Source of the DNA: Dyella dinghuensis
GTDB lineage: Bacteria; Pseudomonadota; Gammaproteobacteria; Xanthomonadales; Rhodanobacteraceae
Assembly: GCF_003977615.1 (NCBI RefSeq)
Contig: NZ_RYZR01000007.1
Location: 700,302-764,301, forward strand
Direction of reading: 5' to 3'
Length of the DNA stretch: 64,000 bases
The first letter of the stretch is position 1; every line of letters begins with the position of its first letter. The notes beneath the pieces are model-generated. The model worked only from the letters and a program-made list of their open reading frames with translations. It did not search any database and was not told the origin of the DNA. Positions 37,471-46,083 of this stretch are shown piece after piece. The position numbers and the translations under genes were made by a program.

Positions 37471-38922
37471 TCAATAGCGAATACAAATATTGCGCGGCTC
37501 GGTGAAGAAGCGCAGCGCCTCAACGCCGCCCTCGCGACCGACGCCAGATTGTTTGCTGCCACCGAACGGCGTGCGCAGGTCGCGCAACAGCCAGCAATTG
37601 ATCCAGACGATGCCGAATTCCAGCTGGTTGGCCATGCGATGTGCGCGTGAGAGGTCCGTCGTCCACAACGATGCGGCAAGGCCATAGCCCGTGCCGTTCG
37701 CAATCGCCAAGGCTTCGGTTTCGTCTTCGAACGGAATTAGCGTGACAACGGGGCCGAAAATTTCCTGTTGGTTCGTCATCGTGTCGTTCGACAAGCCATC
37801 GATCACGGTTGGCGCGACAAACCATCCGTTGGTGCAACGGCCGTTGAGTTTCAACGACTCGCCGCCAATGAGAACGTTGCCACCTTCATCGCGCGCCTGC
37901 GCAATGCAGCGCATGACTTTGTCAAAATGTTCGCTGGAGACGAGCGCACCAAGGTCGCTGGATGCTTCTTGTGGATCGCCGACGCGCAAAGCTTTCACAC
38001 GCGCCAGATAGCGCTCGCGGAATGCGTCGTAGATCGAGCGTTGCACCAGCAGACGCGAACCGCACAAACAGATCTCGCCTTGATTGGCGAAGCCCGATCG
38101 CACAATGGTGTCGAGATTCTCGTCCGAGAGATCGGCATCGGCAAAAACGATGGCGGGATTCTTGCCGCCAAGCTCCAGCGAAACCTTCTTGAATTGCGGT
38201 GCCGCGATAGCTGCGATGCTGGCGCCTGTACGCGTGCTACCGGTGAAGGAGACGGCCTTGATGGCGGGGTGTTCCACGATTGCCTGACCGGTGGTCGGGC
38301 CACGGCCCTGCACAATGTTCAATACGCCCGGCGGAAAACCTGCTTCGATACTGAGTTCGCCCAACAGCGCAGCTGTGCAGGGCGTGATTTCCGACGGCTT
38401 CGCGACCACCGCATTGCCACTCGCCAGGGCAGGCGCGATCTTCCACGTAAACAGATAGAGAGGAAGGTTCCACGGGCTTATGCAGCCGACAACACCCAGC
38501 GGCCGGCGCAGCGTGTAATTGATCGCACCGGTTTCCATCGCGTGCGATTCGCTATCCCACGCCGTGATGGCGGCAGCGAAAAAGCGCAGGTTGGAGATTG
38601 CGCGCGGAATATCCAGACGCTTTGCGAGCGCAACCGGCTTGCCGCTATCGCGCGATTCCAGTTCGGCAAATTCATCCAGCCGCGCTTCGATCAGATCGGC
38701 GAGACGATTGAGGTAACGTGCGCGTTCGTCGGAGGGTGTGGCAGCCCATCCCGGCGCGGCTTTTTGTGCCGCTTGTGTGGCGGCATCGACGTCGGCAGCG
38801 GTGGAATCCGGGCAGTGTGCGAACAACGTGCCGGTGGCCGGCTCGTAAACGTCGAGCCAGTGATTTTCCAGGGGCGCCTGCAGGCGACCGTCAATGAGAT
38901 TGGCGAGGCGTGTGCTTGGCAT
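37471..38922 (-). CDS. Aldehyde dehydrogenase, 2-aminomuconate/2-hydroxymuconate semialdehyde type
   Basis: 483 aa. Oxidises the semialdehyde with NAD. ALDH features: SPWNLPLYLFTWKIAPALASGNAVV, FTGSTRTG, catalytic Glu in KKVSLELGGKNP and Cys in NQGEICLCGSR. The signatures NQGEICLCGSR and CWLLRDLRTPFGGSKQSG strongly match human ALDH8A1 and bacterial AmnC/2-hydroxymuconic semialdehyde dehydrogenase. With RidA-like AmnD beside it this suggests the lower part of a tryptophan/anthranilate or aminophenol pathway. Upstream enzymes of that pathway are not in the window. Start ATG 38922. Confidence 0.87.
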   Translation of the reverse strand: MPSTRLANLIDGRLQAPLENHWLDVYEPATGTLFAHCPDSTAADVDAATQAAQKAAPGWAATPSDERARYLNRLADLIEARLDEFAELESRDSGKPVALAKRLDIPRAISNLRFFAAAITAWDSESHAMETGAINYTLRRPLGVVGCISPWNLPLYLFTWKIAPALASGNAVVAKPSEITPCTAALLGELSIEAGFPPGVLNIVQGRGPTTGQAIVEHPAIKAVSFTGSTRTGASIAAIAAPQFKKVSLELGGKNPAIVFADADLSDENLDTIVRSGFANQGEICLCGSRLLVQRSIYDAFRERYLARVKALRVGDPQEASSDLGALVSSEHFDKVMRCIAQARDEGGNVLIGGESLKLNGRCTNGWFVAPTVIDGLSNDTMTNQQEIFGPVVTLIPFEDETEALAIANGTGYGLAASLWTTDLSRAHRMANQLEFGIVWINCWLLRDLRTPFGGSKQSGVGREGGVEALRFFTEPRNICIRY

Positions 38923-38977
38923 CCTTGCAAGCTTAGAACCTGCGCGCCCGGATTGCACCGGACGCGTGCGTACAGGC

Positions 38978-39769
38978 TTAACTCAGCGACTTGGTGCGGC
39001 CGCCATCGACCGCGATGCTGACGCCGTTGACGTAGGCGGCCGCCGGTGTGCACAGGAACGCGATCACTGCGCCCACTTCGCCCGGTTCGCCGAAACGGCG
39101 TGCCGGAACGGCAGCCACCATCTCCGCAGCGAGCTCTTCTTCGCTGCGCCCGGTCTTCTTCATTTGCGCATCGAGGATGCCGTCAAGGCGCGCGGTACGT
39201 GTGTAGCCCGGCAGCACATTGTTGACAGTGATGCCGTCCACAGCGAGCTCACCGGCGAGGGTTTTCGCCCACGCGGCAACCGCCGCACGAACGGTGTTGG
39301 ATACGCCAAGACCCGGAATCGGTTCTTTCACCGACGTGGAAATGACGTTGACGAGGCGGCCGTAACCACTCGCTCGCATGCCGGGCAATACGGTTTGCAG
39401 CAATACCTGGCCAGCAATCAGGTGCTGGCGGAACGTATTTTCGAATGCAGCAGGTTCGGCCGTGTGAGCAAGGCCACCTGGAGGGCCGCCTGTGTTGTTG
39501 ATCAGGATCTGCACTGGATTGGCCGCGACAATGTCAGCTGCCGCGGCCTGCAAGCCTGCGGTGTCCTGCATGTCGACGCTGCGCCAGTCGTGCCGCTGCG
39601 ACGCGTGTTTCTTCGGCAGGCTCGCAGCAACCCCCTTGAGCTGATCTGCCGAGCGCGCAAGCAGCGTGACGTTCGCGCCGAGCTCGGCCAGTTCGACCGC
39701 CGTTGCGCGGCCAATGCCTTGCGATGCGCCACACACCAGCGCGTGACGGCCACTCAAATCCAATTGCAT
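38978..39769 (-). CDS. Atypical SDR oxidoreductase with S-x3-R active site
   Basis: 263 aa, ATG 39769 preceded by AGGAG. Rossmann loop CGASQGIG at 13-20, NNTGGPPGG at 91-99. The catalytic Ser is at 144 (ISTS), but where Tyr-x3-Lys is expected (157-161) the sequence is SNTVR: Tyr replaced by Ser and Lys by Arg. A subgroup of FabG-like proteins carries this change, and its catalytic competence is unclear. Upstream gene of the SDR-ALDH-carbonic anhydrase-RidA operon. Confidence 0.82.
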   Translation of the reverse strand: MQLDLSGRHALVCGASQGIGRATAVELAELGANVTLLARSADQLKGVAASLPKKHASQRHDWRSVDMQDTAGLQAAAADIVAANPVQILINNTGGPPGGLAHTAEPAAFENTFRQHLIAGQVLLQTVLPGMRASGYGRLVNVISTSVKEPIPGLGVSNTVRAAVAAWAKTLAGELAVDGITVNNVLPGYTRTARLDGILDAQMKKTGRSEEELAAEMVAAVPARRFGEPGEVGAVIAFLCTPAAAYVNGVSIAVDGGRTKSLS

Positions 39770-39797
39770 GTGATCTCCTTGGCGATGTTTTGATCGC

Positions 39798-40127
39798 TTA
39801 CGAGTGTGCGCTATGCCACTGCAGGGCGAGCGCCGCAATCCAGCATCCCCACGCGATCCATTGACTGTAGCGCCAGACACGCCAGATGCGCGTGATGGAT
39901 GCATCGTCGATGGCCGCAATCGCCGGCGATCGCAGCACGTGCTGCATGCGTAGCCACAATTGCGGTCCGCGCGCAGCCTGACTGCCGCCCGTATCCACGA
40001 TCACTTTCCAGTGCTGGGGATAGTCTTCACGCAAATGTTTGGCAATACGAAACGGCAACACCGCGTGCATGGTGAAGGCCACAAGACCAATGAGCAATAA
40101 ACCGATGTAGACAACAAATGGAATCAA
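39798..40127 (-). CDS. Small two-helix membrane protein
   Basis: 109 aa with one N-terminal membrane helix (about 3-25) and one near the C-terminus (about 88-105). A soluble middle contains YPQHWKVIVDTGGSQAARGPQ. The layout and size recall UspB, but I cannot claim homology. Overlaps the MalM-like gene by ATGA, so the two are translated together. Confidence 0.6.
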   Translation of the reverse strand: MIPFVVYIGLLLIGLVAFTMHAVLPFRIAKHLREDYPQHWKVIVDTGGSQAARGPQLWLRMQHVLRSPAIAAIDDASITRIWRVWRYSQWIAWGCWIAALALQWHSAHS

Positions 40128-40921
40128 AGGGGGCCCCAGCTCAAGTGTGACGGCAGATCGCTGCGCAGCGTGTTGAGCACGCCATCACCGGGAGGTGCCT
40201 TGCCGCATACGGCCTTGTCGACGGCCTGAGCATACGTCTTATCCATCATGCCTACCCACACGGTGCCATCCGGACCATGCTGGATTTTGTAGCTGCCGCC
40301 CATCGTGGTTGCCGCCGGCGTGCTGGAGGTATTGTTAATCGAGAACGTGCTGGCCGTTTGCTCCCAGTACGTGTTGTCGTTTTGTTGCTTGCCCGAGCTG
40401 TAGACAACGACGTAGCGCGCGCGCTTGTCCGTGACCGTGACGCTACCGAATGCGCCGCTGTCGCTGTTGCTCCAGCCCATGTATTCGCACAGTTTCACAT
40501 CCGTCGAATCGATTGGCTGAAATGCACCATCCAGCAGGACGACGCTCGGTGCGAACAGGTAACTGGAATTCGTTACCGAACGCCCCACCAGTTCGGATTT
40601 CAGCGCGATCTTGTACGGCAGCTTGGCATCCGTCGGCAGCGCGAAGCTCAGGAAGTAGCTGCGCACGCCGTTGATCGCCGCGACGGGACTGGTTCCTCCC
40701 AACACAAATTGCTGCGGATGCCAGGGCAGCGGATTCTGATAAGAAAAATCCGCGAAGCTGGTGCAGCAGGGCGTGGCCTGATCGAGCGCCTTCTTTGCAT
40801 CCGCCAGCGTTCGGGTTGGCGGACTCTGCGGCAGCAAGGTCGTAGGCAAGGGCAGCTTGACGCTATGGCAAGCGCCGAGCAGTAACGAGAAAGCGATGAT
40901 GAGTAACGGACGCAGTTGCAT
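40124..40921 (-). CDS. MalM-like lipoprotein
   Basis: 265 aa. Lipobox LGAC with Cys18. The pattern CCTSFADFSYQNPLPW, FLSFALPTDA and YLFAPSVVLLD follows MalM, the maltose-operon periplasmic protein whose role is undefined. No maltose genes are nearby. It sits 12 nt after asnS on the same strand. Confidence 0.75.
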   Translation of the reverse strand: MQLRPLLIIAFSLLLGACHSVKLPLPTTLLPQSPPTRTLADAKKALDQATPCCTSFADFSYQNPLPWHPQQFVLGGTSPVAAINGVRSYFLSFALPTDAKLPYKIALKSELVGRSVTNSSYLFAPSVVLLDGAFQPIDSTDVKLCEYMGWSNSDSGAFGSVTVTDKRARYVVVYSSGKQQNDNTYWEQTASTFSINNTSSTPAATTMGGSYKIQHGPDGTVWVGMMDKTYAQAVDKAVCGKAPPGDGVLNTLRSDLPSHLSWGPL

Positions 40922-40933
40922 GGGATCGATAAC

Positions 40934-42334
40934 TTAGAAGTCGGCACTCCCTGCCGCGCGGGGGTAGGGGATGGCATCGCGGATGTTCTGCAATCCGCAC
41001 ACATACACCAGCAGGCGTTCAAAGCCTAGGCCAAAGCCTGCATGAGGTACGGTGCCATAGCGGCGCAGGTCACGGTACCAACCGTATGTGGCGATATCGA
41101 GACCGAACTTGGCCATACGGCGGTCCAGATAATCCAGACGTTCCTCGCGCTGGCTGCCGCCAATGATTTCACCGATGCCAGGCGCGAGTACGTCCATCGC
41201 GGCAACGGTTTTTTCGTCGTCGTTGAGGCGCATGTAGAACGCCTTGATCTGCTCGGGGTAATTCATCACTACCACCGGACGGCCGACGTGTTTTTCGGCA
41301 AGGTAACGCTCGTGCTCGGTCTGCAGATCGATACCCCATGCCACGGGGAATTCGAACTTCTGATTGGACTTTTTGAGTATTTCGATGGCATCGGTGTAGT
41401 CGATGCGTTCGAACGGTTGCGCGATAAAGTTTTCCAGACGCGTGACGGCTTCAGGCAACACACGTTCGGCGAAGAACGCCATGTCGTCGCCACGCTCTTC
41501 GAGCACGGCCTTGAAGATGGCCTTCAGGAATGCTTCGGCGCAGTCGGCATCTGCGGCGAGATCGGCGAACGCAATTTCCGGTTCGATCATCCAGAACTCG
41601 GCAAGGTGACGCGGCGTGTTGGAGTTTTCGGCGCGGAACGTCGGGCCGAAGGTGTACACCTTGCTCATCGCCAGCGCATACGCTTCGACATTGAGCTGGC
41701 CCGATACGGTAAGAAATGCTTCGCGGCCGAAGAAATCCTTGCGGAAATCGATCTTGCCTTTTTCATCGCGCGGCAGGTTCGCCAGATCCAGTGTGGACAG
41801 GCGGAACATGTCGCCGGCGCCTTCGGCATCCGACGTGGTGATGATGGGCGTGTTGATCCAGAAGAAGCCTTCGTCGGTGAGATGGCGGTGAATCGCCGTC
41901 ATCATCGTGTGGCGCACGCGCGTGACCGCGCCGAACAGATTGGTGCGCGGGCGCAGATGTGCGACTTCGCGCAGGAATTCCATCGAGTGTTGCTTGGGCT
42001 GGATGGGGTAGGTTTCCGGATCGTCCACCATACCCGTAACGACCACATCGTCGGCCTGGAGTTCGAACGTTTGGCCTTTGCCTTGTGAGGGGACTAGCGT
42101 GCCGGTGACGATCACGCCCGCACCGGCGGTGAGATGTTTGACCTCGCTTTCGTAATTTCCGACCGTGGCAGGAACGACGGCCTGGATCGGATCGAAGCAC
42201 GAACCGTCGCTGACATTCACGAACGACAGGCCAGCCTTGGAGTCGCGCCGGGTACGCACCCAGCCACGGACAGTGACTTTGCTGCCGGCTTCGACTTTGC
42301 CGGAAAGGGCCTGTTTGACGCTTACCACCGTCAT
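40934..42334 (-). CDS. asnS: Asparaginyl-tRNA synthetase
   Basis: 466 aa, class IIb. N-terminal OB-fold ([25 protein letters not shown]), motif 2 [21 protein letters not shown], motif 3 [15 protein letters not shown]. Loads asparagine onto tRNA-Asn, so the organism does not rely only on transamidation. Start ATG 42334, with AGGAG about 10 nt ahead; the frame continues upstream without similarity. Confidence 0.96.
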   Translation of the reverse strand: MTVVSVKQALSGKVEAGSKVTVRGWVRTRRDSKAGLSFVNVSDGSCFDPIQAVVPATVGNYESEVKHLTAGAGVIVTGTLVPSQGKGQTFELQADDVVVTGMVDDPETYPIQPKQHSMEFLREVAHLRPRTNLFGAVTRVRHTMMTAIHRHLTDEGFFWINTPIITTSDAEGAGDMFRLSTLDLANLPRDEKGKIDFRKDFFGREAFLTVSGQLNVEAYALAMSKVYTFGPTFRAENSNTPRHLAEFWMIEPEIAFADLAADADCAEAFLKAIFKAVLEERGDDMAFFAERVLPEAVTRLENFIAQPFERIDYTDAIEILKKSNQKFEFPVAWGIDLQTEHERYLAEKHVGRPVVVMNYPEQIKAFYMRLNDDEKTVAAMDVLAPGIGEIIGGSQREERLDYLDRRMAKFGLDIATYGWYRDLRRYGTVPHAGFGLGFERLLVYVCGLQNIRDAIPYPRAAGSADF

Positions 42335-42492
42335 GGATTGAAACTCCTGGGAGAAGCGCCCATTTGTTAAGGGCAAGCTGGCTAGCTCGCCACTCCTTTG
42401 GGCGTGAGGGCAAGCGGGCATGATAATGTAGCCCTTGCCCGCACTGCGACATGCAAAGCGGGTCATTAGTGCCAAATCAGAAACACTGTCCT

Positions 42493-42819
42493 ATGAGCAT
42501 CTCGATAACCCCCGCCGCCAACCAACGCATGCGCCAGTTCCTTGAACAGACGCCAGCGGCCGCGGGCGTCCGTTTCGGCGTGAAGAAGACCGGCTGCTCG
42601 GGCTTTGCCTACGTGGTGGACCTGGCCGAAACCGCGGGCACGGACGATCAGACGTTCCAGATCGACGGCGTGCCCGTCATCGTCGATGCCAAGGCGCTGC
42701 CGCTCGTCGACGGCACGGTGATCGACTTCCAGCGCCAGGGCCTCAACGCCAGCTTCGTCTTCCACAACCCCAATGCCACCGGGGAATGCGGCTGCGGCGA
42801 AAGCTTCACCGTCGGCTAA
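42493..42819 (+). CDS. iscA: A-type iron-sulfur carrier (IscA/SufA-like)
   Basis: 108 aa. The three conserved Cys are Cys35 (TGCSGFAY), Cys99 and Cys101 (GECGCGES). Carries or delivers Fe-S clusters. The stretch FVFHNPNATGECGCGESF is close to E. coli IscA/SufA; it stands alone, not in an isc or suf operon, so the precise paralogue is open. ATG 42493 chosen. Confidence 0.85.
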   Translation: MSISITPAANQRMRQFLEQTPAAAGVRFGVKKTGCSGFAYVVDLAETAGTDDQTFQIDGVPVIVDAKALPLVDGTVIDFQRQGLNASFVFHNPNATGECGCGESFTVG

Positions 42820-42850
42820 GGCCATCCGCAAACCCATTTAGATCAGCACG

Positions 42851-42880
42851 TTGCGCTGACTGGTTGATCCCGCTTACAAT
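42851..42880 (+). promoter_or_regulatory. Candidate promoter of the rpsF operon
   Basis: TTGCGC (42851-42856), 18-nt spacer, TACAAT (42875-42880). The -10 element is good and the -35 moderate. About 105 nt to the rpsF ATG, leaving room for a regulated leader. Confidence 0.5.
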
Positions 42881-42985
42881 TCCGCTTCTGTCTGCGCGCA
42901 AAGGCGTGCGGGTGGGACCTTGCCTCACCGCATCTGCGGGAGGCTGACTGGCCTGTAAGGGCCTCATCCATAAGGAGTTTCCCCA

Positions 42986-43414
42986 ATGACCTTGCGTCAT
43001 TACGAAGTAGTGTTTCTGGTCCATCCTGACCAGAGCGAACAGGTTCCGGCGATGATCGAGCGTTACAAGGCGCTGATCACGGCCGACGGCGGCAAGATCC
43101 ACCGCCTGGAAGATTGGGGCCGCCGCCAGCTGGCGTACCCGATCGTGAACCTGGCCAAGGCTCACTACGTCCTGCTCAACATCGAAGTGGGCCAGAACGC
43201 GCTGAACGAACTGGAGTCGGGTTTCCGCTTCAACGATGCGGTGCTCCGTCACCTCGTCATCAAGCGTGACGAAGCCGACACCGATCAGTCCTTCATCCTG
43301 AAGAGTAAGGAAAAGGATGATGCCAAGTCCTCGCGCCGCCGCGACGACGACTCCGACGGTGATGACCGCCGTGTTGGTCGCGCTGACAGCGACGATGTCG
43401 ATCTCGAAGACTGA
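42986..43414 (+). CDS. rpsF: 30S ribosomal protein S6
   Basis: 142 aa. Typical [27 protein letters not shown] start, GRRQLAYPI core and HLVIKRDE. Beyond about residue 105 a charged tail of Asp, Arg and Ser ([15 protein letters not shown]...) extends past the E. coli length, and is common in this lineage. Binds S18 at the platform of the small subunit. Confidence 0.97.
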   Translation: MTLRHYEVVFLVHPDQSEQVPAMIERYKALITADGGKIHRLEDWGRRQLAYPIVNLAKAHYVLLNIEVGQNALNELESGFRFNDAVLRHLVIKRDEADTDQSFILKSKEKDDAKSSRRRDDDSDGDDRRVGRADSDDVDLED

Positions 43415-43430
43415 TTAGGAGCCTAAAGCC

Positions 43431-43661
43431 ATGTCCAAGTTCTTCCGCCGCCGCAAGTTCTGCCGCTTTACGGCCGAAAACGTCAAAGAGATCGACTACA
43501 AGGATCTCAACACGCTGCGCCAGTACGTCACTGAGAACGGCAAGATCGTTCCCAGCCGCATCACCGGCACCAAGGCTCGTTACCAGCGTCAGCTGGCCAC
43601 GGCCATCAAGCGCGCTCGTTTCCTCGCGCTGCTGCCGTACACCGACAACCACGACGTCTGA
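43431..43661 (+). CDS. rpsR: 30S ribosomal protein S18
   Basis: 76 aa. [23 protein letters not shown], then [34 protein letters not shown], all conserved. No priB gene is present between rpsF and rpsR. An inverted-repeat element follows before rplI. Confidence 0.97.
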   Translation: MSKFFRRRKFCRFTAENVKEIDYKDLNTLRQYVTENGKIVPSRITGTKARYQRQLATAIKRARFLALLPYTDNHDV

Positions 43662-43675
43662 TCGTCGTTTTTCCT

Positions 43676-43806
43676 CCTCTCCCCTTTGGGGAGAGGATCG
43701 AGGTGAGGGGGCATGCTTGCGATAGCGCTGGTTCGGAGCGTGCTTCGAATCGGCCATGACGCAAGATTGGCCCCTCACCCCAGCCCTCTCCCCGTAGGGG
43801 AGAGGG
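43676..43806. repeat. Double-hairpin inverted-repeat element between rpsR and rplI
   Basis: Two hairpins: 43676-43696 (CCTCTCCCC, TTT, GGGGAGAGG) and 43784-43806 (CCCTCTCCCC, GTA, GGGGAGAGGG). GGTGAGGGGC near 43702 is also the inverse of GCCCCTCACC near 43770, so the whole 131-nt unit is roughly palindromic. Resembles small non-autonomous intergenic repeats. Confidence 0.82.
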
Positions 43807-43899
43807 AGTAATTAAGTTAATTAAGTAAGTTGTACGACTTCGGACAACCGTCCACGGCTGCGCTGGGCCACACCGGTGCTAACGAATTAAGGAATTACC

Positions 43900-44349
43900 A
43901 TGGAACTCATTCTTCTCGAGAAAGTGCGCAACCTCGGCAACCTCGGCGACAAGGTCAAAGTGAAGCCGGGTTACGGCCGCAACTACCTGCTGCCGCAGGG
44001 CAAGGCCGTTCGCGTGAATGCCGACAACCTCGCCGCGTTCGAAGCACGCCGCGCCGAATACGAAGCCAAGGCCAACAACCTGTTGACCGACGCTGAGTCG
44101 CGCAAAGCCAAGCTGGCTGACGTGACGGTGACCATCAGCGCCAATGCAAGTCCGGAAGGCAAGCTGTACGGCTCGGTCGGTCCGCGCGAGATCTCCGACG
44201 CGCTGCAGGCCGCCGGTCACGACATCCACAAGAACGAAGTGATCCAGGGCGAAGGCCCGATCCGTCACATCGGCGAATACGATGTGGTGATCAGCTTGCA
44301 CGCTGACGTGCAGAGCTCGGTGAAGGTGATCGTGGTCGGCGAAAAATAA
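43900..44349 (+). CDS. rplI: 50S ribosomal protein L9
   Basis: 149 aa. [36 protein letters not shown] is the diagnostic N-domain; the C-domain is intact. Normally follows rpsR within tens of bases, but here it is 238 nt away because of the repeat element. A terminator follows. Confidence 0.97.
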   Translation: MELILLEKVRNLGNLGDKVKVKPGYGRNYLLPQGKAVRVNADNLAAFEARRAEYEAKANNLLTDAESRKAKLADVTVTISANASPEGKLYGSVGPREISDALQAAGHDIHKNEVIQGEGPIRHIGEYDVVISLHADVQSSVKVIVVGEK

Positions 44350-44378
44350 GCCGCTACGTCATCAACCTGATGCAAGCG

Positions 44379-44403
44379 AACGGGCGCCCATGCGGCGCCC
44401 GTT
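44379..44403 (+). terminator. Terminator after rplI
   Basis: 10-bp stem AACGGGCGCC / GGCGCCCGTT with loop CATGC, followed by TCTTTTG. Ends the ribosomal operon ahead of dnaB. Confidence 0.82.
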
Positions 44404-44429
44404 TCTTTTGTGGGTACTCGCAACGTCGG

Positions 44430-44485
44430 TTATCCCCAGGCGCCCACAAGATATCCACAGACTTATTGTCTCGTTCTATGAGACA
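44430..44485 (+). promoter_or_regulatory. DnaA-box-like pair and inverted repeat upstream of dnaB
   Basis: TTATCCCCA (44430-44438) and ATATCCACA (44451-44459), each one mismatch from the TTATCCACA consensus, same orientation, 21 bp apart start to start (two helical turns). An inverted repeat TGTCTC-N7-GAGACA follows at 44467-44485. Lies 70-125 nt ahead of the dnaB start. Confidence 0.5.
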
Positions 44486-44554
44486 GCGCCGCGTATGCTC
44501 TCTCTTCGTGCCCGCCGACACGGTGTGCGCCTTTCCTTGCAACAGGGAATGTCC

Positions 44555-45946
44555 ATGTCCTTTGTGCCTGAACGCAAATCCAGTAACAGTGCCATCGAAG
44601 CCCTTCGCGTTCCTCCGCATTCCATCGATGCGGAGCAGGCGGTGCTGGGCGGTTTGATGCTTGCGTCCGATGCGCTGGACCGCGTCGCCGACAAACTGGG
44701 CGAGCAGGATTTCTATCGCAAGGATCACCGCCTGATCTGGCGCGCGATTACCGAGTTGGCGAACAAGGGCATGCCGTGCGACGCGATCACGCTTGGCGAC
44801 TGGTTCGAAGCCAATAGCCTGGCCGAGATGGTGGGGGGCGCCAGCTATCTGGTGGAACTGGCTAACTCGACGCCCAGCGCGGCGAACATCGTCGCGTATG
44901 CGGAAATCGTGCGTGAGAAATCGGTGCTTCGTCAGTTGATCGACGCCGGTACCGCGATTACCGAAGACGGCTATCGTCCCGAAGGTCAATCGGTGCAAGA
45001 AGTGTTGGAAAACGCCGAGCAGCGCGTTTTCCACATTGCCGAGTCCGGTGCGCGCGGACGTAAAGACACGGTTTCCATGCGCGAGGCGGTGAAAGACGCT
45101 TTTCGCCTGCTGCATGAGCGTTATCAGAATCGTGGCCAGCTTACCGGCATTTCCTCGGGTTTCACCGATCTGGACAATCTTACGTCCGGTCTACAGCCCT
45201 CGGACTTGATCATCATTGCTGCGCGTCCGTCGATGGGTAAGACAGCGTTCTCGTTGAACATCGCCGAAGCGGCTGCGTTGCGCGCCAAGAAACCCGTCGC
45301 CGTGTTCTCGATGGAAATGTCGGCCTCACAGCTGGCGTTTCGTCTGATTTCGTCGGTCGGCCGCATCCATCAACAACATCTGCGCAACGGTGATCTGGCC
45401 GAAGAAGACTGGCCGCGCGTGACCAATGCGATTGCGCTGCTGTCCGAAGCGAAAATCTTTATCGACGATACGCCGGGTCTTTCGCCGGTGGAATTGCGTT
45501 CGCGCGCACGACGTCTGCATCGCGAGCACGGCGGCCTTGGCCTGATCGTCATCGACTACCTGCAGCTGATGCAGGTGCCGGGCAACAAGGAAAATCGTGC
45601 GACGGAGATTTCCGAGATCTCGCGCTCGCTCAAAGGTTTGGCGAAAGAGCTCAATGTGCCCGTGATCGCCCTGTCGCAGTTGAACCGCTCGCTGGAACAG
45701 CGCGCCGACAAGCGGCCGATGATGTCCGACCTGCGCGAATCCGGCGCTATCGAGCAGGATGCCGACGTCATCATGTTTATCTACCGCGACGACTACTACA
45801 ACAAGGAATCGCCGGACAAAGGCCTCGCCGAAATCATCATCGGCAAGCAACGTAACGGCCCTACCGATACGGTGAAGCTGACCTTCCTGGGTCACTACAC
45901 CAAGTTCGAGAACTACAGCCCGGATAGCTATGTGGGGAATTTCTGA
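44555..45946 (+). CDS. dnaB: Replicative DNA helicase DnaB
   Basis: 463 aa from ATG 44555, which has AGGGA with 7-nt spacing; the frame is open to 44390 but without similarity. N-terminal domain PPHSIDAEQAVLGGLML, RecA-like domain with Walker A ARPSMGKTAF, then VFSMEMSASQLAFRLIS and IVIDYLQLM. Unwinds the parental duplex at the fork. No intein is present. Confidence 0.97.
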   Translation: MSFVPERKSSNSAIEALRVPPHSIDAEQAVLGGLMLASDALDRVADKLGEQDFYRKDHRLIWRAITELANKGMPCDAITLGDWFEANSLAEMVGGASYLVELANSTPSAANIVAYAEIVREKSVLRQLIDAGTAITEDGYRPEGQSVQEVLENAEQRVFHIAESGARGRKDTVSMREAVKDAFRLLHERYQNRGQLTGISSGFTDLDNLTSGLQPSDLIIIAARPSMGKTAFSLNIAEAAALRAKKPVAVFSMEMSASQLAFRLISSVGRIHQQHLRNGDLAEEDWPRVTNAIALLSEAKIFIDDTPGLSPVELRSRARRLHREHGGLGLIVIDYLQLMQVPGNKENRATEISEISRSLKGLAKELNVPVIALSQLNRSLEQRADKRPMMSDLRESGAIEQDADVIMFIYRDDYYNKESPDKGLAEIIIGKQRNGPTDTVKLTFLGHYTKFENYSPDSYVGNF

Positions 45947-46047
45947 GGCGATTGCCTGCGGATTGCCATCGCATTGCCCTGATCTACCGCGCGCCAGCCG
46001 ATACCCTATGATGCAACGGTCATGCGCTTTCACGCCTTGAAAGCGCC

Positions 46048-46075
46048 GGGTTCGATCAAGCTGGGTTCGATCAAG
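46048..46075 (+). repeat. Tandem 13-nt direct repeat upstream of alr
   Basis: GGGTTCGATCAAG occurs twice (46048-46060 and 46063-46075), 15 nt apart. The second copy ends 8 nt before the alr ATG. Could be simple duplication or an overlapping binding site. Confidence 0.55.
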
Positions 46076-46083
46076 TCAGGATC

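Noticed and set aside
43741..43800. TTCGAATC segment suggesting a tRNA T-arm
   Set aside because: No cloverleaf could be built around it; it belongs to the repeat element between rpsR and rplI.
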